In this document: in pieces, positions 19,645 to 30,500 of the stretch
How positions within the stretch are numbered: the first letter of the stretch is position 1
Layout of the letters: each line of letters opens with the position of its first letter
Assembly (NCBI RefSeq): GCF_030867145.1
Contig: NC_134433.1
Location: 10,181,216 to 10,245,215 of the forward strand
Direction of reading: 5' to 3'
DNA length: 64,000 nucleotides
Origin: Opisthocomus hoazin
Taxonomy: Eukaryota > Chordata > Aves > Opisthocomiformes > Opisthocomidae
Notes under the pieces: model-generated
Told to the model about the DNA's origin: nothing
The model's database searches: none
The model's input: only the letters and a program-made list of their open reading frames with translations
Program-made: the position numbers and the translations under genes

Positions 19645-21039
19645 CTGCAAGGCCAAGGAGAAGATGGTCAGATCCTAGAGACATCCTGGCTGAGTCCACT
19701 ACGGCTTCAGGAGATGTTTTTCCAAGCAGGAGGCCGGGGAAAAGGGTTATGTCTGTCCTCGGGGAGCAGGAGCATCCCCCAGGGCTGGGCGACGTCCCCA
19801 GCAGCAGCCACGGCACTGCAAGACCCCAGGGCCCCCCTCGCAGGGTCCCACCCTGCGGAGCCAAGGAGAAGCAGAATTTGAGCGAACTCCGTCCCAGGAA
19901 GGTTCTCACAGGCACGTTTACCCCTTTTGGTACCAGAGGAAGGAAATCTCCAGGAAAGGAACCGTCTGCGGTGCGGGGTTTGCCCAGCCTGGCAGCAGTG
20001 GAGCCCCGGGCCGTGCTGGGGTCTGTCCCATAGCACCCCCAGGGACCGTCACCGGCTGCTCCATCCCGATGCCAGTGCTGCCCTGACCCGGGAATCCATC
20101 TTCCCTCTGCTTGGACAGCCAGAATTGCCTTTGCTGGGGCGGGGTGGGAATTGCTCTGTGCCTGCGAGCGATAGCTTTAATGTTTAATTTCAGGCTTTGA
20201 GCGGTTTGGCAATTAACTTGATGGAGACTAATTTCCGAGCCAGCTGACAGGGTGAGCCCACAAGCCGCTGGCACACGCGCTGAGGCCGGAGGGGCCCTGG
20301 GGCAGGACCAGGCGTGCGGGGGGGACACGGGGTGATAACCCACGCGCGAGAATGTGGGAACTGAGTCTGAGGACCCCAACCGCCCGCTGGCACCAGGTTC
20401 CAGCCCATGAGCTGCAATGGAAACAGCCAGGGTAAGGGGCCAGGTCCCGTTTTTTCTTGCTCCCATCGCTAGGAAGTTGCTGGCGGTTTATCCCGAAGTG
20501 GGGATGCTTTTACCAATTTGCCACGCTCTGGTCCGTTTTCCCTGAAAACCATTTCCAAAGCACAGGGCAGAGGTCCCTGAGCTGGCAGAAGGTGGCAGGG
20601 TCAAACCACCCCATCCTGCCTGTTTTGACGGGGGTTATTTGCCGCGGGGAGAGCCCGGCTGTGGGGGTCCCCGCTGCTGGGTGCTGGCGAGGCCAGGCTT
20701 CCCGCAGCCGCCCGGGCTGGGCCATGGGTCCCACCACCCTCATCCTCCTCGCGCAGGGCTGGGGGCCTTCAGCAGGGCCTGACACAGCGCAGCAGGGTGG
20801 GTTTGTGACCAGGGCCGGGGGTACATGGCACGCTGTGCCGCTGGGACTGTCCGTGGGGGTGCTGGCTGTCCCTGGGGACCCGCTCCGGGGGGGTCGCAGG
20901 AGCCCCCAAGCCCAGGCCCGCCAGGGCTTTTCTCCGCCATCAGAAAACACTGTCAGCTCAGATCCCAGGGGGCCACTCCACTGCAGGGACACCCCCCATC
21001 CCCACAGACCCTTCCTCCTCGCAGAAGCAACCCCAGATC

Positions 21040-21920
21040 CTCTGCGGTGCCGGGGGGTGACAGGGTGACGCAGCCGCAGACCCAGCACCCGCCGGGCTGC
21101 CCTGGGCGGCGGAGCGGGCTGACCCCCGCCGTGACACCCCAAAACCCCCCGTCCCCCTCCCGCCGGGCACAGGGGAGGCTCGCAGGCCCCGGAAAGCGGG
21201 CTTGCACCCCAAAGCGTCAGAGGCCGACCCGGCAGCTCCCGGCAGCGCTGGGGGAAACTGAGGCAGGGAGCAGGGTGGCTGCGGGGCGGCCCGCGGTGGG
21301 GTGGTGGGGAGAGAGGCAGCCCGGGGGTGGGGGGTCCCGGTGGTCGGCACAAGGCAGAGCTCAGCGGGCTGCAGCGCCGAGCGGTTCCCGGGAAGGGTGC
21401 CCCGGCCCCCGGGCGCGACCTTGGGGTCCCGCAGCCGCCACGCCGCGACAGCCGGAGGAGCGAGCCCCGCTCCCGGGGGGCAGCACCCCGCACCCCGCAC
21501 CGACCCTCCCAGGGGATGCTCCTGCCGCGGCGGGCAGCGCGACATCCCCGGCACCGGCCCGCAGGGGGGGGGGGGGGATGCTGGGGCTGGGGGAGGTCGG
21601 GGGGTGCCGGGGGGACATTCGCACCCCTCAGGCGGGCGGGGGGGGAGAGGGGAGAGGGGAGCACGGCGCTCAACTTTCGCTGGGGACCCCCCCCCCCGAC
21701 TCCATCCCCCCCTCCCCTACCTTGCAGCGGCGGCCCGGGCCGGCGGCTCCCGGGCGGGCGGCGGAGCCATGCGGCGAGCCCGGTGCGGGGCGGGCGGCCC
21801 CGCTGCAGAGCCCCGGCCCGGCCCGGCCCCCGCCCGGCGCGGAGCTACCGAGGGGCCGGGGGGGGCCGGGCGGGGTCGCAAAGCCCGGGCGGGGCAGGAC
21901 GTACCCGGGGAGGGATGCGG
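21040..21920 (-). promoter_or_regulatory. RASL10B: CpG island, probable RASL10B promoter and non-coding first exon
   Basis: The densest CpG stretch in the window lies about 1.5-2.4 kb upstream of the RASL10B start codon. At 21721/21720 the minus strand reads CTGCAAG|GTAGGG, a good donor that could end a non-coding exon spliced to the acceptor at 19645. A G14 run (21564-21577) and more G-rich runs follow inside that putative intron. No TATA box is evident. Role and exon are inferred. Confidence 0.5.
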
Positions 21921-22130
21921 GAGGTACCCAGGGATGGATGCGGGATGTGCCCAGGGACGGAGGCGGGAGGTACCCGGGGACGGAGGCAGGAGGTACTCAG
22001 GGATGGATGCGGGATGTGCCCAGGGACGGAGGCAGGAGGTACCCGGGGATGGATGCGGGATGTGCCCGGGAATGGAGGCAGGAGGTACCCGGGGATAGAT
22101 GCGGGAGGTGCCCGGGGATGGAGGCTGGCG
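21901..22130. repeat. 23-bp minisatellite, ten units
   Basis: Ten consecutive units of exactly 23 bp follow the pattern GTRCCCRGGGAYGGAKGCRG plus GAG or GAT. Units start at 21901, 21924, 21947 and so on to 22108. Because 23 is not a multiple of 3, all three frames stay open and create long artificial ORFs of the PGMDAGCAQG type. The array sits directly upstream of the putative RASL10B promoter. Confidence 0.93.
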
Positions 22131-22415
22131 GTACGCGGGGACGGAGGCAGGCAGGCAGCGCCCGGGGAGGATGGAGGCAGCGATGCCCGGGGAGGGAGGC
22201 AGGGAATGCCCGGGCGGGGAGGCAGGCAGAGCCTGGGGAGGGAGGCAGGCGCTGAGCTCAGGCAGGGATGCAGGCAGCGATGCCCGGGGGTGATGCAGGC
22301 AGCGCTCGGTGAGGGAAGGAGGCTCTGCCCGGGCGGGGATGCAGGGGATGCCCGGGGAGGGATGCAGGCAGCGCCCGGGAAAGGAGGCAGGGAATGCCCA
22401 GACCGAAGCCGGGAG
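22131..22415. repeat. Degenerate extension of the 23-bp minisatellite
   Basis: The same building blocks (GGAGGCAGG, GCAGCGATGCCCGGGG, GGGATGCAGG) continue with irregular spacing, as in a decayed or expanded flank of the array. Confidence 0.75.
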
Positions 22416-24850
22416 GGACACGAGCTTCTCCCGGGGCTCTGGGGAGGTGCCGGTGGGAAAAGACCCTCCCATGCCCCCCCTGCACCATCACCTCTTCCCT
22501 CCCCAGCGCCCCGCAGCATCTGTACCCTCATGCCCGCCCCGTAGGAGCCCTGTGGGACCAGAGCCCTTCGGGGGAGGAGGGCAGGACCCTCCCCAGGGAG
22601 CCTTTCCCTCCTCCGACACTGCGCTTTGGTATGCTCTTGGGCTCATCCCTTCGCCTCCTTGCTGTGCCAGCCCCTGGTTCAGCTGGCAGGGCTGGGGGTT
22701 TCTCTGTGCCCGCTGTCACCGTGGGGTGCTCGCAGTTCGGGGTGGTGCCAGGCTGTACCGAGACATTGCTATCACAGCAACTGCTTTGTTGGGACACCCC
22801 GCACCGAGCATTTACCTGTGCGCCGGATGGCGAGGAAGACGCTGATCGCACCTCTGGGGAGCGCGGTCCAGGCCCCCACAACACGCTGCCGCTGGACTCC
22901 CCACACCTCTCCGCTCCTCGAAGCCGGCCCCAAACCCTGCTTCAGCTCACCGTGACACCAGCGAGCTCCGGGGTGTCCCCGTGGGCCTGGCTGCCATCAC
23001 ACAGGCTTGGCTGAGCCGAAACACTGGCCACGGTACAGCCGGGCTCCCCCCAGCACCTTGGCCTGGGAAAAGCAGCATCTCCAGGGGCTCTCTCCAGGGT
23101 GAGGAGGGGGTACAAGTGGAAACGCATTGCCATCTCCTTCCTGGGGGAGAAGGGGATGGCAGACACAGCTCCACAGCTCGGGGGGACCAGGGGAGCTGGC
23201 GAAATGCGGGACAGCCTTCGTGCCACTCTGCACCAAGGCTGGGATCAGCATCAGGCAAAGGGAGTCAGAGCCCCATTTCCATCTCTTGCATTTCACCTGG
23301 GCTTTCAGAGATTTGGGGCTTATTTTCCTGCAGAGGTGCCTGATGCTCTCAGCTAGGGAGATATTTAGGTGTCCCTGGGGGTAATTACCAGCCCTAGATG
23401 CTGCTCTTCTTCCACAGCCCCCATCTTCTGTTCCCCGCATCGCCACAAAGCAACCCTGAGCCCTGAAATATTTCCGGGAGAGGGCAGGGATCGCGGCTGC
23501 ACGTAAACTCGCCAGCACAATTCAGGCTCCAGCCTCGGGGCTATTTTTAGCAGTTCCCTCCGAGATGCTCTTCACTTGCAGTTTTATTTGTGAAATTTAA
23601 TATACGAGTGAGGGGGGAGGGGAGCAGGGCTGGATCCCGGCACTGGGAGGCTCAGCCCAGCCTCAGCGACAGGCGACTGACACAAACCCAGAACCATCCA
23701 TCAAGGAGTTCCCATGTGCTGGCACGCCGGCCGCAGCGGGGGACAGGCAGAGCTGCCGGCTCAGGGGGCTGCGGTCAGCCCCCACCTCTGCCCCAGCCTC
23801 CAGCACCCTTGGGCAAGTCCCTGCCTCAGCCCCTGCCACACGCTGGGCTCAGGGACCCGCCGTCACCCCTAGCACGGAGTAGGGTGCGTGCGAGGCTGGC
23901 AGGAGCAGTGGGGACTTTGGGGAGCCCACCCAGCACCCCAGGGCTGGCCCCATCGCCAGCCAGAGCAGCAAGGAGCGACCCGAGAGGTCCCTGCTCCACG
24001 GCGTGGGCCTGGGGAATGGGGAAGGCTGCGGGGACAATCCCCCCCAGAGCAGCTCCCAGCCTGGGGACCGTCGCCTCTGTCCCCCGAGCTCCCAGCACCG
24101 CAGGCTAACGACGCTCATGGAGCAAACCCAGTCCTCAAGGCACAGCGTGGCCCGGGCTTGGCGCGTCCCCATTGACGGGCATGAGCGTGCCCGCAAATCC
24201 AGAGCGGCAGGAAAGACCGATTTCTCCCTGGGGAGCCCTAGAAGAACGGTGAAGGAGGAAGAAACCTTTCCCTTCACCACAGGACACGAAGGGGACGGAG
24301 CCCTGAGCCTCTTGGAGCAGCTTTTGCTCCTTCTGGGCTAAATGCCGCCCCAGGCTCGCCCCCAGCACCTCGGCAGGAGCAGACCCAGCAGGGACCAACC
24401 CCCCTGTCCCCTCCCCAGCGGTCGGACGCGCAGCCCACCCCAGGCACACCAGGGATGCACGAAGGGACACGACAGCATCAGCAACTCCAGACCAGGCTGC
24501 TGCTGTTGCTACTAGACACATCCACTGGCTTCTACCACAGAAACACCCCTGTGCAGGGATGATGGTACCTGGCACCCCGGCTCCTTGGGCAGTAGAAGTC
24601 TCCTCATCTCCCAGTGCTGCTGAGCCAGGGGTGAGAGAAGAGTTGCTCCGCTTCCCAAACCTGCTTCTGCTGGCGTTGCATTTCTGGCCGCTCCGAGGGC
24701 TGAGATTGCAGCTGCCTGAGCTTTGCTCTGGCCCGGTACGGAGGTTTTGCAGCCCACCTCCCCCTGCCTGAGGCAGGACCTGGGGTGGCAAAGCCCCCTG
24801 GAAGATCCCAGCGCTGCTCCAGAGCAATCTGAATACATCACCGACTCACA
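22416..24850. other. RASL10B-AP2B1 intergenic region
   Basis: GC-rich to moderate sequence with no exon-like conservation that I recognise. Minus-strand AATAAA hexamers occur at 23581-23586 and 24853-24858; the latter could be a distal AP2B1 end. No CR1 copy is seen. Confidence 0.5.
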
Positions 24851-25259
24851 ATTTTATTATTTCCTCGCAGGGAAAGTGGGTCACGCTACCACAGCCCACC
24901 TGGGGCCCAGAAAGGGCTGACTGGGTACCTCCACCTTCCCTCCCACCCCTGGTCAGAGGCTGTCTGTGCCCAGGCACAGTGCCCCTGCCACCCAGGGCCC
25001 TTTCCATGCTGCCCTTCGAGACAAGGACAGAGCAGCAGCCAGAGGACCAAGGATGCTGGCTCCCTCCTCACGGGGCAAGCCCCTATTTTGGGGGTCTCCG
25101 CTGTAGAAAAGTGGCTGGTGAAAAGAGAAGGATGAAAGGCTGCCAGTGAGCCAACAGCACCCTTCCCACCAAATCCAGCCTCCTGGCCAAAAGCAGGGGA
25201 ACAGGATCCTCTCCCCAGCCCCAGAGAGCCACACACAGCCACAGCCTCCTGGAAATGAG

Positions 25260-25265
25260 TTTATT
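25260..25265 (-). terminator. AP2B1: Candidate AP2B1 poly(A) signal
   Basis: TTTATT on the + strand (AATAAA on the minus) lies 2.2 kb past the AP2B1 stop, in CTCATTTCCAGGAG context read upstream of it. A second hexamer at 24853-24858 is an alternative. A 3'UTR of about 2.2 kb would be normal for this gene. Confidence 0.5.
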
Positions 25266-27488
25266 GACACGGACGGCAGGTAAAGCCTGAAGAGCAACAC
25301 AACTACGCGGCGAACACTCGAACGAGCGGCGCGGTGGGAGAGGAGGGCGAAATGCCACCGACCGAGCGCAGGCTCTGCCCTGCAGCACAGAGGCACCCAC
25401 GTGCCCGAAAAGCTGGGAAGAAATTTGGCAAGAGAAGGGGGTGCTCAGCATCCCCTCCCCCTGTTGAAGCTACACCAGCTGGCTCATGGAGGGATGCTTC
25501 AGAGTTTGTTCCTGACCCTCTGCCGTCTCCTCCCCAGCCCGACACAGCCTTGCACTTGGTGCTACTGGTGCTTCCTTAATTGCTCTGTTAATGATTTTTG
25601 CAGCACCCCGCAGCGCTTGGAGCAAATCCCTTCCCAGCACACGTGGGCAGGGCTCAAGGGCTGGATTGCTCTAGCTCTGCCCCACTTTTTCTCCAGCCAG
25701 AGCGCAGGGGACCACCTTCCTCAGGGTCCTGCAGCTCCCAGGCCCTGCTGGTGTCTCCTCCAGGGCACCATGACCTTTCCCCAGCACTGGCCTCTTGGTT
25801 GCAGACAGTGCCAAAGCCCTGGTGAACCATCTCCCACCGTAAAACATTCATTGACTTTAAATGTGGCGTCTAAAAAGACAATATGGGGGTTGCTATGCGA
25901 AAGAGCTTTGCCCACTGGGGAGGAGATGGCGTCAAAGCATGCTGGGGAGGGCGAAGCCGTTCCGGTTAGTGGCTTGGTTTAAGCAGGAAAAGCTATGGAT
26001 GGAGCAAGGACATGCAAGAGGCTTTTGCTTTCACTGCTGTTGTGCAGCACTTAGTGGTTGCAAGGTGGTGAGTCCACAGCCGTGGACTGGAAAGGGAAGC
26101 GGTCCTGGCCCCAAGGACAGGTGGGAAAGAGGGGCCAGAGCATGGGGCTGCCTGGGACAGGGGGTGAGCGCAGGAACGCGACGGGCCCTCGTTACCACCT
26201 GCCTCTGGGCACAGAGAGCCAGCCTGCAAATGGAAGAAACACTTCCAAGATCTGCTCGATTCTCAGCCCAGCTGGGACCTGAAGCCCCGGGGAAGGCAGG
26301 ACACCAACACTGCCCAGCCCAAACCGTCCCCCACTGTGCCACAGCCTGGGTTTGGGGGACAGCACGTGAACAGGGAGAGCCGCTCCGCTCCCCGGGACGC
26401 TGCCAGCAGCAGCCCCCTCTCCACAGGGGCACAGCCAACACCTGCAGCCCCGGCGGGGAAGCAGCACTGCCGCGTCTGGATCTGCCACCGTGAGCCCCGG
26501 GGACCCGTGGGGTTAGCACAGTGCCGGGCGAAGGTGGCACAGCTCAGGGGATGGCCGAGGAGGCAGCTCGGCAGCAGTAGGCACGGAAAGAAAAAGAAGA
26601 GGGGCTGCAGATGGGTGGGGATGCAGAGATCATACCTGGAGTTCTGGCTAGAGCTTTTTGCTCTAAGAGCAGGCTTGTTTCCTTCCTTTCATCTGCTGCT
26701 GTCCCATCACCAATCTAGGTCCGCAGCTCCTCCCCACGCAAGAGCAGCCTCGCTTCTCAAATCAGCAGCTAATGAGCCAGGGAGATGGCTGGAGTGAAAA
26801 CACACCATCAAAAGCAGGGCAGAGTCTGCCAGCAGAAGTGTAATAAAAAAACCCCCTCTCTTTAGGGCTCCATCTGCCTCCACGGACCGAACTGATGGCT
26901 CTGTTCCTAGTTCCCCGAGGCCATGCTCACCCTGCTAGAGCCCGACGTCCCTGCAGGGCTCCCAACACTTCCTTGGAATCGCCTTTCCTTTAAGCCAATT
27001 ACAATAGAAAAACTCAAAAAAAAAAGTATAAAAATATAAAATAAAGTGCAGTGTTATGTTTTCGACACTTTTGCCTTGTTTTAATGAGCGGACGTGTGGT
27101 TTTTGCTTGGTTTTCTTTCAATGAGCAGTATTTTACAAAATCGTAACTACACCTAAAGCCATTTAGAAAACACCAAACATTGGCACAAAATGGAGAAGCC
27201 CACGAGAACGGACAATGAGTGAGGGGCGAGGGGGATGGGGGAGTAGTCGAAGCAGTGGTTACAAACTCCATGGACGCTAAAAATATCAAAGGGGTGTGTT
27301 CCCTATCATCGTTAGCACGTGGATACTAATTGCTACCTTGTTTAATCAGTGCCTTTGACTGAAATCCTACACATGAATACGGCTGCTTCCAGTTACGAGT
27401 GCTTTTCCCCGCGCCAGTGGTGAAGGAGGATCTGGGGACCCCTTTCTCCCCCCTCCTTCTGCAGGGTGAGGCACAGGCTGATCTCCTG
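25266..27488 (-). other. AP2B1: Probable AP2B1 3'UTR
   Basis: Follows the AP2B1 stop on the minus strand. The stop-proximal part (about 26990-27400) is distinctly AT-rich with poly-A/T and ATATAAAATA-type stretches. The distal part returns to GC-rich sequence. No ORF with family resemblance is present. Confidence 0.5.
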
Positions 27489-27563
27489 TTAGTTTTTCAA
27501 GATGGCATCGTAGGCCTGGTAGATGTACTGGGACACTTCGGGAGCTCGGCATTTCAGGGAGAG
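27489..27563 (-). CDS. AP2B1: AP2B1 last coding exon
   Basis: After TCCGCAG the exon reads LSLKCRAPEVSQYIYQAYDA then ILKN and TAA. This is the conserved end of the platform subdomain; 24 codons plus stop in phase 0. Confidence 0.97.
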   Translation of the reverse strand, partial: LSLKCRAPEVSQYIYQAYDAILKN

Positions 27564-30500
27564 CTGCGGAGAGGAGGAGAGGAGAGGTTAGAGGCAGCCC
27601 AAAGGAGGGCAGGAGCTTTCTACCATCTCCACGAAGGCAACTGGACCTGTCTGTCCTACAGCATGGGTTGGACCGACCAAGGACATGGGTGGTGACAGTC
27701 ACCCAGAACTTTTCTCCTGGGTCCTGCTTTCTTCGTCACCAACACAAAACTGCCTTTTCAGAGCTTGCTACGAGCAGGAGGAGGTACACGAAAGCAAACT
27801 CCCGCTGCAGGGTTCCCAAATTCCTTACCAAATGTAGGCCCCTCTGCAGGCATGGAGGAAGGGGAGGTTGCCCCAAACCCCGAGAGCAGGGACTCGCTTG
27901 CCCTCACGTTGTAAATCACAGCACTAAGCCTGGGGGCTTCTAATGATTTGCTGCCCAGTTCCAACAGACACAAACTTGGCTGTCACCGCTCTCTAAAGCG
28001 AGGAGCAGGCTGAGACCAGACTTGTGGCATCAATCCTTGTGCAAACACTTTAAATCACATTCCAACAGTCACTTTCACCCCGCAGGTCCCCAGACCATGG
28101 ATTTCTCTTGAAACTCCTGGAACAGCTTCCAACAGGAGATAAATCCTCTAACACCAGGATGCTCAGACACACAGGTCCTCAGGAGGGGAGGAAAAGCAAA
28201 GGGAATAGCTATACGTGTACACGATGCAGGACAGACCGCCCCTTCCCACCAGCCATCGGCTGATGCCAGCACAAGGCCAAGGAGGCTCTGACATCCAGAC
28301 AGCCGGTCTCTGCTGCAGGGACGCAGCAGGGCATAAATTTCTCCTTGTTTATGAGAGGGGGGAGGGTGTCCTGGCAGTGCTTTCTCGCTAATGTCTCTTG
28401 GCTTTATCTCTGGGTAACCTTGGCAAGTAACTGCTCATTGCTGAGCGGGCATTGTCCCAGCTCACTGGTAACAGAGCAGTGTAATTCTCTTGTTTCTCAC
28501 TTTTTTTCCAGTTCAGTGGGCATTCCTAACCCCTCAGTCAAATTAACAGGATCTCCCCCAAAACAAGCACGTTGGGCAAAGCAAGGAGAGATCGCTCTGC
28601 GTGCGAGGCGCGCCAGAAGGGTCCCGGCCGGCGCCACGTGCCCTCCGCAGCCCGGCACCTCACCGTGTAGTTCGGGTTCCCCGGCTGAATGCGAAGCTCG
28701 GCCAAGATCCAGATGCCGTTGGTGAGTTTCAGAGACTGGTAGAGCATGTCCTGGCCTTCCACGTTCCTCTTGGCAATGGTGTAGACGTTGTTGTTCTGCA
28801 GTTTGCTGGAGACGGTGTCTTCAGAGAGAAGAAAGAAAAACACATCTGTTAATTCAGATTTGTAATCTGAGGAGACAGGAGAGCCCAGAGGAGTGTCCCC
28901 ATGATGCAAGTGCACAAGGAAACGCTGACTTCTGATCCAGAAGGGACAGGAGCAGACATGATGCGAGGAGAAAAAGTTCCAGTCTGCTTCCATGGACTCA
29001 TCTCATTCCTTTCAGGCTGTGATCCCTTGTGAAGCATTTGCCCATCTTGTAGGGCATTCACTTACTGCTCACTGCTCCGGGTCACCCAGGACTCCTTTAT
29101 CAAGGAGAGAGTCTGCAACTCAGAGGGTGAGAGGACTCCGCTCTATCTATAACACCCAACAAGCCTCAGGCAGGCTAACCCAGAGGCAGCCAAAAATCAG
29201 AAGATGAAGGCAGAGAAGAACAAAGGTCCCTGCCTGAGGCTCACTCGGGTGCCTGGTTCTGAGGTCCCGTCCCAATCACTTCATCTCCCGCCTGCTTCCT
29301 CCCCTCTCATGCACAGACACCTCTGGCCAAACCAATGTCCTACAAGGCAGTAAAAATCCTTTCTTTCTTTTTAAAGCAATCATTTGAAAGGGCAAAACCC
29401 CACAGACATCTGTCTCTAGACACCGTAAGGCTGTGATACAGTTTTAACACACTGTATGACCTCAGCACTCGCAGAAGCTGTGTGATTTCAGCTGCGGACC
29501 TGTATGGATGTAACCACAACACACGTTATTTCTAAGAGACCTTTCAGAAAAACAAGAACAGAAGCAAATATGCAGAATACAAAGACCCAAACCAGCAGCC
29601 TCCAGACGCCAAGGGGTTTTCTCAGCACAGCACAGAACAGGGCAAACCTCAGCCTTTGGATGCCAGTGAACAGGGCACATTCACTCTTTGGGTGGAAGGC
29701 TCAGGAAGGATGACTCCTCACCTGATAAACCTCACTGGTAAATTCCCATTCCTGGTGCCCAACAGGAGAAATTTAACCCCTTCAAGCCCTTTGCCCGGGC
29801 CAGGGAGGAACACCCTGTCTATGCTAAGCCATTATCAGTAGCTTGGGCACTTCGACAGAAAGCAAGGGAGAGAAGTGGCCTTAAACAAATTTGCACTGAA
29901 AGCCAACACACGGGGAATGTGGGATCCATTTTAAGGAGTGCGAGGAGCAGGAGAGCAGCAGAGAAGTGGCACAAAGTGGCCATGCAGCTCTAATTCACCC
30001 CTGTGCCTACAAACACCGAGATCCGCTGGCATTGGTGCTGGATTTGAGAACTGACACAAGTCTGTGCTGGTGTACGGAGGGACTGGAGAAGGGACAGCAT
30101 GGTAGAAGCAGGTAAGAAAAGGCCCCACAAATCCATATGCTTATGCAGAGGCTCGGATCTGCTGCCTCTCCCCAGGGCAGCGTTGGTAACCAGAGCTGTG
30201 GAGCGGCTCCATGGGCAGCCTGGACCCTTTGCCCACGGCTGGGCTGAACCCCTTCGCTCCCAAGGCTTCAGAGCAGCTGCATGCAGGTCGAGGAGGGTTC
30301 AGGCATCCAGCTACCCAGACACACTCAGATTTAGGTTTCCTCTCTTCCCCAGTTACTATGGCAACTGGCAGATATAAGTAACTAATGAGATCCTTTGCTT
30401 AAAAACCCTCGTTCCCTCTGTCTCCTCCTCCCACCTCTACTCCTCCTCTGTACAACAAACTCATCCAGATTAAGGGAAATGGCAAAGCAGAGCAGTCCCC

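Noticed and set aside
20510-21673. 387-codon minus-strand open frame
   Set aside because: Lies in the CpG-rich RASL10B upstream region and reads as Pro/Arg/Gly-rich low complexity with no motif; expected from base composition.
20825-22544. Long + strand open frames (476 and 405 codons) over the CpG island and minisatellite
   Set aside because: They are driven by the 23-bp repeat, which keeps all frames open, and by stop-poor GC-rich DNA. The translations are low-complexity repeats without family resemblance.
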